Shown piece by piece: positions 18,101-27,249 of a DNA stretch of 64,000 nucleotides. This DNA comes from Zygaena filipendulae (lineage: Eukaryota > Arthropoda > Insecta > Lepidoptera > Zygaenidae), in NCBI GenBank assembly GCA_907165275.2, contig CAJRBF020000001.1, positions 186,001 through 250,000 on the forward strand. The letters are read 5' to 3'. The translations under genes were made by a program, and so were the position numbers. Position 1 is the first letter of the stretch. Each line of letters begins with the position of its first letter. The notes below the pieces were generated by a model. That model had not been told where the DNA came from. It searched no databases and worked only from the letters and a program-made list of their open reading frames with translations.

Positions 18101-18505
18101 TTTAACATGACAATGACTACAAACACTAGTCGACTTACATGTGGGGGAAGTATGATTTAAACTTAAACAACTTACACAACCACTAAATCTTTTTACAACC
18201 TTATACCGTTCTCTCGCTGATTGTTTAAGAAATTCCGGACACCGAGATAACTGATTATGATTATTATTATTACATAACTTACATAAATTGGATTGATTTG
18301 CAGTCACATAAGATTGAGTAAACTTTGAGGACCCGGGCCTAGTAACACTAGGTTTAAATCCTTTGGGTACAGAAATAGGTTTATTATTAACTTTAGATGA
18401 ACTTTGAACCCCAGTTCGTTCCATTATTTTGGCCTGTTCCTTTACAAATTTAACAAAGGAAGCATAAGTTGGTAAGGTTTCACTTCGAACATGCTGTTCA
18501 AACAA
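15113..18505 (-). CDS. pol: BEL/Pao Pol: zinc fingers, protease, RT, RNase H; integrase absent
   Basis: 1130 residues. The N-terminus carries Cys/His clusters (CKLCNNNNHNQLSRC, CVSCLSLNHTSPTC, CSHCHVKTHH), then an aspartic protease with LIDNGSQD in place of the common D-S/T-G, and RT with LVLDASAR-type block, VACCADVRQMYLQI, VCFGLSASPYLA and the active site VYMDD (about 16553-16575). RNase H motifs follow (LLAFADASENAYGAVIY, FSDSTVTLHWI, NPSDCLSRG). In BEL/Pao the integrase should come next, but the protein passes from SIALPAVIADKP straight to the C-terminal PLTPAHFLN domain (about 15500). The zinc-finger start lies in a frame different from gag, with an 8-nt overlap near 18500, probably a single-base shift. 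Confidence 0.92.
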   Translation of the reverse strand: MFEQHVRSETLPTYASFVKFVKEQAKIMERTGVQSSSKVNNKPISVPKGFKPSVTRPGSSKFTQSYVTANQSNLCKLCNNNNHNQLSRCPEFLKQSARERYKVVKRFSGCVSCLSLNHTSPTCKSTSVCSHCHVKTHHSLLQFPDNNGISSSTSMSQSIATTPRATEVESDSSQVTPIGGASSTNNNIVLLCSVQSDSAIGVQRLQHPSTVLLATARVRVVDARGGSHLLRCLIDNGSQDHFITKQCCNKLALKLKPVPSPVSVHGFGGTSNVIQGVTNLIFFSRFNDKISYEIHPLVVDCITDKLPTAEIDVSVLTYLSSVSLADDTFHIPGDIDLLIGAQLFAQLLLPGRVQCPSRFPVALQTSLGFVVMGKAPIHTSNQRQRSVALCSVSETPIDAVLQKFWELEEFSSNKSSTLNKEEQECENIYNKTTTRDSSGRYTVALPFKSDPALLGSSLGTVERRFLSLERKLQAEPTMRTAYDDIVKEYLKQGYIVAIKENGQSGGYVIPHHGVVRQDKVTTKVRMVLDASARTDSGVSLNQILHIGPNLQADIFSLLVEFRLFPVACCADVRQMYLQIKVLPEHHKFLRIVYSFHPNDELTLFEFQRVCFGLSASPYLALRTIQQLGRDEQVAFPVAADVVKRNVYMDDLVQSWLKVSDAAEASSQLIGMFKAGGFDLVKWSSNSSELLTHLPDTHLHPQSVSFDPDASQKILGMKWEPSKDSFTFDIASSEDRCSKRNILSAIARIWDVLGLVAPAILYAKLLIKQLWLLKIDWDEVPPQKIVDTWSKFRQELPLLTQISIPRHVGLVPECVVSLLAFADASENAYGAVIYLHVEGPESTSVNFLCAKSRVAPVKSVSLARLELCAALLMSKLVRCVVSTISPRYLISRIFAFSDSTVTLHWIHSSPHRWKTFVANRVAKIHENLSSSHFFHISGKENPSDCLSRGLMPAQLIPHPLWLHGPPWAQKDIGRWPVTPFKSDVISDIPEIKSIALPAVIADKPVPLTPAHFLNAVPLRSLPSPNVTEEREHLLTRFELLNKLVQSYWRWWSTEYLHTLQVRGKWTSDSQSVKVGTVVLIRQDNAPPLHWPLGRIQETYAGRDGKIRVALVKTKYGTLKRPIVRLCPLPTQ

Positions 18506-19289
18506 ACAAGCAGTCTACCTTTTTAATTGCAAGATATAAATAATTAAAATCCAATTTATTTTCAATATTTAATCTTTCAAATGCCGAAATTGAAACGGAA
18601 AACTGATCAATAAAAGAGTTTAAACCATCCATGGATGCAGACTGCATCCTTTTAAATTCAAACATCACATCCAAATAGGCAGTACCTAACGAACGGACAT
18701 CTTGATACTTTTCCACTAAGGTATCATATATGACATGATAATTATCGCCAGTAGGAAGTAAACCACTTATAGAAGCCAATGCCCTACCCTCTAATAAACT
18801 AGAAAGGTAATAAATTTTTTCTGAATTACTAAGTTTTAAATTGTTATGAATTGTGTTATTAAAACACTCAAAAAAGGTAGGCCATAATTTGGAATCACCA
18901 TTAAATTTTGGAAGTTCAATTGGCGGCAGTTTTAACTTTGCAGGGGTCAAGGTCGGTTTAATTTCACCAGACTTTTTCCCATTGAACGAATCTACTACAT
19001 GTTGAACTTGAGAAAACAATTCATCAAATGATTGCCAAACACCAAAACTTGGAGTGAACTTTGAATCCGCTTCCATCTTAGCCAAATTTAACTCTTCAAC
19101 AACCAAATTAAATTCTTTCCGGAGCGATACAATATTAGTAGCAGAAGCCAGAAACAACTCCTTATCAGTAGAAGTTTTAATACGCTGAGATGCATCATAA
19201 ATAGATTGCAATCTAGCAAAATAAGAACTCTGCCGGGCCTCTAATATCTTAATTTTAGGAGAAACCATCTTTTCTTCCATTAAAGGCAT
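18498..19289 (-). CDS. gag: BEL/Pao Gag (copy 1)
   Basis: 263 residues from the ATG at 19289. The N-terminus is a helical coiled-coil-like region (residues about 15-75); the middle (LKLPPIELPKFNGDSKLWPTFFECFNNTIHNN) is the characteristic BEL/Pao Gag core, followed by KIYYLSSLLEGRALASISGL and YDVLxEKYQD-like helices. The frame ends at 18498 within a helix that, in related elements, continues into the zinc-finger region now at the start of the pol frame. A frameshift at about 18500 is the likely cause, either mutational or a programmed site; no heptamer stands out. Confidence 0.85.
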   Translation of the reverse strand: MPLMEEKMVSPKIKILEARQSSYFARLQSIYDASQRIKTSTDKELFLASATNIVSLRKEFNLVVEELNLAKMEADSKFTPSFGVWQSFDELFSQVQHVVDSFNGKKSGEIKPTLTPAKLKLPPIELPKFNGDSKLWPTFFECFNNTIHNNLKLSNSEKIYYLSSLLEGRALASISGLLPTGDNYHVIYDTLVEKYQDVRSLGTAYLDVMFEFKRMQSASMDGLNSFIDQFSVSISAFERLNIENKLDFNYLYLAIKKVDCLFV

Positions 19290-20149
19290 TATAATTACTT
19301 TATTAGGAACTTAATACAAGTATCTTATTGTATTCAAAGAGAATTAACTTCTACCTACACCTTATTGGAAAAATAATTGAAAGATATTAATCTAATTTAA
19401 ACTTATCTTGTTTTATTTTAAATTATTCTTAAACAAAATGAATTTAGTTAAACTATTTTAATTTGGTTTAAGAAATTACTAAACAAACTAAATACCACAA
19501 ATCAAATTTGTAGTTATTTTAAGTAGGTATATAATATGTACTCTGCACAAGAATAATACCTATGCAGTTACAATTACTACCAATTAAAATTAAGTTTATT
19601 TACCCAATAACTTTGCAAAATTGAACAAATAGGTAGGTAATTTAGGTATTTTAATAATCTATGGACTGAGGTAGGTATCTACCTTAATAATCAATCTCAA
19701 TTAAAGTTATGTATTACTAAAAGTATGTAAATACATCAGTGTAGGATTCAGGAAACGTATTCTATACTCGTAGCTCGGTATAATGTGACACTAATAATGG
19801 TACACTATTACATAACACATCCTATGAGTTTCAATAAACCTAGTAATGGTATATAAAGTGACACAAATATGGTACACCTATGACACTCGCGATTGAGATA
19901 TAAGAAACGAATTCACTAAATCTTAACTAATTTGGTAATGTACAACACACTTAAGTTTATAATTTAGAACAAATTTCAATAACCTAACCAAGTAGGTAGG
20001 TATTAAGTAAGTGAAACTACCATAGAATAGGACAACTTTACTGGTCAATCCGTTGGACCACTAATAAAATTAATGTACTTTAACCAGCGGATGAGCAGTT
20101 CTGGACTATCCTAACCCTGGGCTTCGGTTCGAAGGACCAAATAAAAAGA
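19290..20149 (-). other. BEL copy 1 5' leader with primer-binding region
   Basis: 860 bp without a gene. Next to the 5' LTR (about 20118-20141) the element strand has TGGTCCTTCGAACCG starting about 10 nt inside the LTR, which reads like a PBS for a tRNA ending CGGTTCGAAGGACCA; the tRNA species is not assigned. The rest is AT-rich with short repeats such as AATGGTACA and GTAGGTA. Confidence 0.55.
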
Positions 20150-20774
20150 TGTGAACGCGCCTTCTGAAGGCCTGGAGAACCGGTAGGTATGTAAGCACCC
20201 AGTATTGGCAACCAGCAAATAAATTCCGAACCTATAACCAAACGCAAGGCGGACTTACTTGACTGACACCAAATGATCAGCTCCCAGGTGGTCTTCTTCA
20301 ACGTGCGTTCACGCCGCAAGCTTCTACGGCGGAAGCCGCGGACAAGCGTACAAAATGGCGACAAAGCAGTGTCCAAGCGTGCCACACAGGTGACTCTCGT
20401 CGCGCTTGTTCACCAATTTAAAGCACCACACAACTTAAATAAATAGTTCACCAAGCGTGCGGTGGGCATGCGTCCATAAAAAGCTGTGTATTCGAGGATT
20501 GAAAGCAAACACCAAAGGGTCACTCCAGAGTCCGGCACTCGCGAGCGAAGCTAACGCAGAGCAGCACGTACACCTCGGTACATAGTCGGGAACACACTCG
20601 TTGACTCAGCCGGCGCAAGCATGAGCCAAAAAACGAATGCAACGCCGCCATCATGATGTGGGGAACTACCGCGCCCGCGCCGATTGGTCGAGCGTTCAGT
20701 CCACCCATGGATGGCATAGGCGCGAAATTTAAATACCGGGTTGCCAATATCCAGATTTATAAATAGCCCAAACA
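20150..20774 (-). repeat. BEL copy 1 5' LTR
   Basis: 625 bp, partner of 14299-14923. The adjacent GTCAT at 20775-20779 is the target-site duplication. Confidence 0.92.
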
Positions 20775-23700
20775 GTCATATTCGCGAATGCTTAACCATA
20801 GTACGGAACAGTCGAGGTATCATTGAATTAGAGAACCCTACGCAGAATGATATCATATTTTCGTTAGACCGTCCCGCAAGCGCTAACTTGTTTAATATGG
20901 AGTGCACGGGCACTGAACAATCGAGCTCGCGTGTAAATGAAGTACTCTCTCGCCTACGTACGGAACATTTAAATGATGAAGAACGCGCTAATTTATTATC
21001 TCTCTGTTCTAATTACGCTGATGTATTTTATATCGATGGAGAACCATTAACGTTCACTAATAAAATCAAACACGGTATTAAGACAACTGATGAGGTTCCG
21101 ATTTACACTAAAAGTTATCGCTATCCTACATAGACAGGAAGTTAGAGACCAAATTTCAAAAATGTTGGAACAGGGTATAATAAGACCTTCTGATTCGGCT
21201 TGGAGCTCCCCTATCTGGGTAGTCCCCAAAAAGGCAGATGCCTCAGGTCGCCAAAAATGGCGTCTCGTAGTCGATTTCCGTAAATTGAATGAAAAGACTA
21301 TTGATGACAAATACCCTATTCCGAACATAACCGATGTTCTTGATAAACTAGGAAAGTGTCAGTATTTTAGTACCCTAGATTTAGCTAGCGGATTTTATCA
21401 GGTTGAGATGGATTCAAACGACATACCCAAGACCGCGTTTAATGTGGAACACGGGCACTTCGAATTTCTTCGAATGCCCATGGGACTTAAGAATTCTCCA
21501 TCAACCTTTCAAAGAGTGATGGATAATGTCTTAAGAGGCCTACAAAACGTTATCTGCCTCGTCTATCTCGACGATATTATCGTCTTTAGCACGTCGTTAC
21601 AGGAACATATTGTAAATTTAGGAAAAGTATTTCAGAGATTGAAAGAATCAAACTTCAAAATACAGATGGACAAGTCCGAATTTTTAAAAATGGAAACTGC
21701 GTATTTAGGACACATTATAAGTAATGAAGGTATTAAACCAAACCCTGACAAGATCTCAGCCATTCAAAAATATCCAGTACCTAAAACTCCAAAGGAAATT
21801 AAACAGTTTTTAGGACTCGTTGGATATTACCGTAAATTTATCCCTGACTTTGCCCGCATCACAAAACCCCTGACTTCATGCTTAAAGAAAGGTAAAAAGA
21901 TAACCCTTGACCCAGAGTACGTAAATTGCTTTGAGAAATGTAAAACACTTCTGACTAATGACCCTATCTTAAGATATCCAGATTTTAATAAAGAATTCAT
22001 ACTGACGACGGACGCATCCAATTTTGCAATAGGCGCTGTACTCTCTCAAGGAACTGTTGGATCCGATAAGCCTGTGTCGTACGCCTCTCGTACACTTAAC
22101 GAAAGTAAAATTAATTATAGTACGATTGAAAAAGAATTACTTGCCATTGTCTGGGCAACCAAGTACTTCCGCCCATACTTGTTTGGACGTAAATTTAAAA
22201 TACTTACCGATCACAAGCCTTTGCAGTGGATAATGAATATTAAGGAGCCGAACTCACGACTCACTCGATGGCGTCTTAAGCTAAGTGAGTACGACTATAC
22301 AGTTATATATAAGAAGGGCAAATATAACACTAACGCCGATGCTCTGTCGCGAGTTGAATTAAATAATGAGGAAACAGACTCTTTAGTAGTTAATCCCACA
22401 GAAAGACAACCATCACTGAATGGATCATCCACTGATACAGCCCCATCATTACATGGATCATCCACTGAGACAGCACATACAGACAGTGAAAATCCCATTC
22501 TTGAAATACCAATCTCTGACGATCCTCTTAATAAATTCCATAGGCAGTTATGTTTGACTATAGTTGGTGACGTAAAAGGACGACCGAAAGTAACGAAACC
22601 GTTTGACACTCATACCCGAGTTTCAGTGCAATTATCCGAGTCCAACTTAGAAAGAGATTTGATTGACGCGATTAAAGAATACGTTTCCCCCAGAGTTAAA
22701 ACAGGTATATTAGTTACGCCAACTCTTAGTATGTTTTCAATAGTACCGATTTTACAGCAATATTTTAAGAACTCGTCTATGAATTTGGTTTTAGTAAAAA
22801 GAGAACTTGAAAACGTTAAGGAATATCTTAGACAACAAGATATAATAAGGCATTATCATGACGGAAAAACGAATCACCGAGGAATTAATGAAAGCTACCT
22901 AGCCTTGTCACGGAAGTATTACTGGCCTAAAATGAAAGAACAAATAACTAAATATATTAACGAATGTACTGTATGCGGCCAGGCGAAATATGATCGCCAT
23001 CCCATTAGACAGCAATTTAATGTTGTCCCCCCGGCTACAAAGCCTTTTGAAATCATTCATATGGATCTCTTTACTGCTCAGAATGAAAAGTACCTTACAT
23101 TCGTAGATGTATTCTCTAAATATGGGCAAGCCTATCTATTGCGAGATGGCACGGCAGTGAGTATTATTCAAGCACTACTAACTTTCTGCACGCACCATGG
23201 TCTCCCTTTAACAATTATTACAGATCAAGGCACTGAATTCACGAACCAAATGTTTGCTGAATTTACACGAATTCATAAAATAACCCATCATAAAACATTA
23301 GCTCACGCACCTAACGATAATGGCACTATAGAACGCTTCCACTCAACGTTATTGGAACATCTTAGAATTTTACGCCTGCAGCGACGAGATGAACCAGCAA
23401 CTAATTTAATGTCATATGCCATTTTAGCCTACAATAGTTCTGTCCACAGCTTTACTAAATGCCGACCTTATGACATAATAACAGGACACTATGACCCTTG
23501 ACTTTAACCCGACTGAACAATTATTACAACAGTATATGCAGACACATAAGGAACAGATGAAAAAAGTATATGACATTATAAATGAATTTACTTTACTTGA
23601 CCGTACTAATATCATTGAGAATAGAAATAGGGACCGCGAACCTGAAGTAGAATTACAGCCTGAACAACAAGTCTTCATTAGAAACCCATCAGCTAATAGA

Positions 23701-23889
23701 CAGAAGTTAGCACCCCGATATACTCATGATACTGTTCTTGCCGATTTGCCTATAAATATTTACACTTCTAGAAAACGAGGTCCCGTAGCTAAGTCACGGT
23801 TAAAACGAGTACCAAAAAGTGCTTTGTTGTTACAAGTTAACCCTGACACTGATCATCCACCTAGTACAAGCCCAAGAGATAAAACTTGA
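20775..23889 (+). pseudogene. pol: Gypsy C pol: RT, RNase H, integrase, with frameshifts
   Basis: Continuation of the pol frame cut by BEL. The start of the RT region is read from about 20780 to 21133 (ECTGTEQ...YADVFYIDGEPLTFTNKIKHGI) and then shifts frame; the main frame runs 21130-23501. RT motifs: WRLVVDFRKLNEKT, FSTLDLASGFYQ, PMGLKNSPSTFQ, and YLDD at about 21562-21573. RNase H: LTTDASNFAIGAVLSQ and YSTIEKELLAIVW. Integrase: HHCC-type zinc domain with CTVCGQAKY, then Asp in HMDLF, Asp in ITDQGTEF and Glu in NGTIERFH. A second frameshift near 23500 moves the integrase C-terminus to the frame at about 23500-23889. At least two lesions make it inactive. Confidence 0.9.
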
Positions 23890-23944
23890 AAGCTTTAATG
23901 ATGGATCTGGACTGCTACCATTTAAACTTGGACCCGTACAGTTA

Positions 23945-24864
23945 GTGAGAATATAGACGATTTAATAAGTGAATTAAGTAGAATAGAAGATATATTAGCT
24001 TTTACGCGTGCATCGAGCACTCATCATTCAATGTTAAGTGTCGAAATATTAAATAGTATGTTACTTAAGTTAAGCACCATTTACGATAGGAAACAGTTAT
24101 TAGATATAGAAATTAGAGAATATTATAACGTAATTAAGCCAGGCACATACTTTAATAAGAATAAATTAGTTATAGTCTTTAGGTTTCCAATCGTCTCCCC
24201 GCAATCATATGATCTTTATAAATTATCCATTTTACCTAATAAATTCAATCAAATCCTAGTACCTCCCTATCCTTATATAGCAACCAATGAGAATTATTAC
24301 GTGTACATTGCGGCTGAATGCCCGAAGTTAAGCAACGCGTACCTGTGTGAGGAAGGCATGGAACATCAAATTCGATCTCAACCGAATTGCATACAAAAAT
24401 TAATTCTTCAACAATCTAATGAATCCTGCAAGACTACCAAAGTATCAATCTCAAGACAACTTATGGAAAAACTAGATGACAGACACTACATAGTCGTATT
24501 TCCGCAACCAACGAAGGTCCAGCTATCCTGTGAACGCGAAGAATACAATACACTCTACGGCAGTTATCTAGCAACCATTCCACAGACCTGTCGTCTACGC
24601 ACTGAAGAATTCACCATCATCAATATTAATAATCACATAGAAGGAAAGCCGTTGAAGATAATGAAAATTCCATATTATAATAACGAGGAAACTACAAGTA
24701 AGCCTACTATTACCCCGAACTCGATCAAGCTGGAAGAACTAAGAAACCTTCAAGATAAAATATCGGCCCAGGCTCCGCTTCAAATAGAACATCTACCTAC
24801 AAGTGCATTATACCATACTACGATACCAATGTATGGTATACTATTGGGTGCTGCAGTACTTACA
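23945..24864 (+). pseudogene. env: Gypsy C envelope, C-terminal (F-protein-like) part, truncated
   Basis: An errantivirus envelope fragment related to baculovirus F proteins. The frame is open from about 23951 upstream of the ATG at 24031 and shows conserved errantivirus motifs: VFRFPIVSPQSYDLYKL, LVPPYPYIATNENYY, a Cys-rich section (ECPK, YLCEEG, NCI, SCKT) and LDDRHYIVVFPQPT. Before it, a short stretch (GLLPFKLGPVQ, about 23905) in another frame may be the fusion-peptide region. The N-terminal surface part is missing, and the transmembrane end (TTIPMYGILLGAAVLTL) is cut by the Tc1 element at about 24864. Not functional as it stands. Confidence 0.75.
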
Positions 24865-26412
24865 CTCCGCGACAAAACTATAGGACACATATATTTTTCC
24901 GTAATTTACTCGATTGGAGTTATTACTTTAGAATAATTTTTATATATTTTGTTTATTATGTTTAAATGTTTTACATACTATTATTATTCGACGTTTTGTA
25001 TAATCAGTATAAACAAAACGGGAGAGGGGGGTGAGGTGCTGCGACAAAACTATAGGACGCTGACCGAACGATCAGTTTTCATTTATGACGCAGAGAGAGT
25101 GGACGCTTTGTTGCTTTATTTTCGTCATTCTGTAGTCAAGCTTCTTTTTTTGGTTCAGTATATCTCTAATTTACTGGTATAAAATGCCACGTGGAAAAAA
25201 GTTAACGTTAAGTGAAATTGATATTATTGAAAATTTAAAAAGACGAAACTATAATGTCACACAAATCTCCAAAATGATAAATAGAAGTAGACATGTCAAA
25301 TTATCAAAAGAAACACCCAGGGGGCCGTCCTAAAGCGATAAACGATAGAGATAGAAGAGCAATATTAAGAGTTGCATCGAATTCTGCATTAACAGCCAGA
25401 CATATTGCAGAAGAAGCAGGAGTTCATACTAATATTCGAAATATCCAACGTCTTCTGAAAACTGCCACCCACCTTAAGAGAAAAAAACTACTCAAGAAAC
25501 CGCCGTTAACTAAGCAACATAAACACTCCCGATTGACCTTTGCGAAAGAACATATTGCTTGGCGGAAACAGTGGCGCAAGGTAATTTTTTCTGATGAAAA
25601 AAAATTCAATTTAGATGGGCCTGATGGTTTCCAGTACTTTTTTCATGATTTAAGAAAAAATCCACAAATTCTGAGCCGAAGACAAATGGGTGGTGGTAGT
25701 GTGATGATCTGGGCTGCGATTGGCTATAACGGAAAAACTGAAATAAAATTTATAGAAGGAATAATGAACAGCTCTAACTATGTAAAATTGTTAAACGAAC
25801 AATTAGATAGATATGGAAATGAAATTGCAGGACAAGGGTATATATTTCAGCATGATAATGCACCGGTACATACGGCACAAATAGTTAAAAGATTTCTTGA
25901 AGAGAAAAATATTAAAACTATTAACTGGCCAGCAAGGTCAGCAGACCTTAATATTATTGAAAATTGTTGGGGTGAACTTTCCCGTGCTGTATATGCCAAC
26001 GCAAAGCAGTATGAAAATAAAAATGAATTAAAACAACAGTTGATAAGAAAATGGAGCAATATACCACAAGAATATATTAAAAATCTTTATGAATCACTGC
26101 CCAATAGAATTATAGAAGTTTTAATGAATAAAGGAGGATCAACGCACTATTAGTAATAAATATATTTCAATCTTAGTAGGTTTTTAATTATTTTTTTAGT
26201 TTATTGTTCTATAGTTTTGTCGCAACAAATTACAAATTGATTTTATTGTTGTTTTAAATTCAAAAATAATTACAATTTCATGATTGTTTTTTATGCTTGT
26301 TTTTTTTAATAAATAGTATTAATAATTTTGGTAGACTTTCTTTTCACATTGACTGCATATTTATTAAGAGACAACATGATTTGCCTAGTGTCCTATAGTT
26401 TTGTCGCGGAGG
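24863..26412 (+). mobile_element. Tc1-type transposon with IR/DR-style ends
   Basis: About 1550 bp. The outer inverted repeats CTCCGCGACAAAACTATAGGACAC (24865-24888) and its complement (26388-26411) match perfectly. A second copy of the core (GCGACAAAACTATAGGAC) lies inside each end at 25041-25058 and, inverted, about 26209-26223, an IR/DR arrangement known from several Tc1 transposons. It interrupts the Gypsy C env. The exact TA duplication was not settled because the bases just outside the two repeats differ. Confidence 0.85.
25184..26153 (+). pseudogene. Tc1-family DD34E transposase, one N-terminal frameshift
   Basis: The natural start is the ATG at 25184 (MPRGKKLTLSEIDIIE), giving the first helix-turn-helix; a frameshift at about 25285 moves the sense to the frame that runs 25293-26153 (286 residues from an internal ATG). 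That part has a second HTH (GGRPKAINDRDRRAI), a Tc1 linker, and the catalytic triad Asp in IFSDEKKFN, Asp in QHDNAPVH and Glu in LNIIENCW, with 34 residues between the second Asp and Glu. The catalytic domain is otherwise complete and even keeps GGGSVMIWAAIGY. One indel separates it from an open transposase. Confidence 0.9.
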
Positions 26413-27249
26413 GCCGAATATAAAGTAATCCAAGAATAAAACACTAATCATGTTATCATTTCAATCATAATTTAATTTAGTAAAAAGCTAGACTTCAAAT
26501 GATAATTGTATATTCTGAACGCAGCATTTTGTATGTTAATTGCATATTCCGAACGCAGCTTAAAAGAAAAACACAGACTAAGCTCTGGGTTGTCTTTGTG
26601 TCGGCACTCGAAAACATGTATCAAAAAACAAAAGGGATTCTAAATTAAAACACTGTTCTCTAACTAGTTTGTGATTTTGAATTGACGAAAACCAATCTTC
26701 AGTACTTTACGGCGGCATTAACTATAGTAAGTTAACAAAGTATATTCGACGATTCGACGCTATGGAAGTTTCAAGAAATTCAAGACACAGACAGATAATA
26801 TACCATTGGAAGAATTAGAACAATCTGAAGATAGAAAACAGCATCCAGCAACTTTTTCATTGAACATCTTAAAATAGTTGCTGATCTACGGGTGGAGGTG
26901 TTATGTGTACGGAGCCTAATACAAAGTTAATGTACATATAGCCTTATATGAATCATGGTCAGTATTGCGCAAGGCCGAGTCGCCGCGGTTCCCACATGAG
27001 CCAATAATGCTGACGCCGCTACGTTGCACCTGCATCCTACGGACCGACCACGGAACGATGGGAAAAAACACCACTTCGGTACCCACCTCGTCCGGAGACA
27101 CTACATTTTAATTATAGTCCTTTATATTGTAAATTTTAATACAATTTATTAATATTATAATAAATTTTGATTTTTTTTAATATCCTTAGGCTGTGGCCTC
27201 CATAATTAGTGTAATTTCTATAAATAAATAAATAAATAAATAAATAAAT
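26413..27249. other. unassigned sequence ending in an (AAAT)n tail
   Basis: No gene is recognised. A short direct repeat with ATATTCYGAACGCAGC lies at about 26505-26570. From about 26900 to 27180 a GC-richer block precedes an AT-rich stretch, a segment with GGCTGTGGCCTCCATAATTAG, and six or seven ATAA/AAAT units (27223-27249) that end exactly where Copia 1 coding sequence begins. This looks like the 3' end of a small non-LTR retroposon on the + strand. The 3' LTR of Gypsy C may also lie here but cannot be recognised without its partner. Confidence 0.4.

Larger units (their letters stand above)
14299..20774 (-). mobile_element. BEL/Pao retrotransposon copy 1, full length, - strand
   Basis: 6476 bp bounded by two 625-bp LTRs (TGTGAACGC...CCCAAACA in + orientation) and a perfect 5-bp target duplication GTCAT (14294-14298; 20775-20779). 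It lies inside Gypsy C. Gag and protease-RT-RNase H are present, but the integrase is missing from pol. The two LTRs differ at only a few of 625 positions (for example 14391 region identical, but GGCGACTC versus GGTGACTC near 14530/20390), so insertion was fairly recent. Confidence 0.93.

Noticed and set aside
20741..20800. Extension of the Gypsy C pol frame to an ATG at 20741
   Set aside because: Those codons come from the BEL LTR; the Gypsy sequence resumes only at 20775 after the target duplication.
27223..27249. (AAAT)n as a free microsatellite
   Set aside because: It sits exactly at the junction between unassigned sequence and Copia coding sequence, which is better explained as a retroposon tail.
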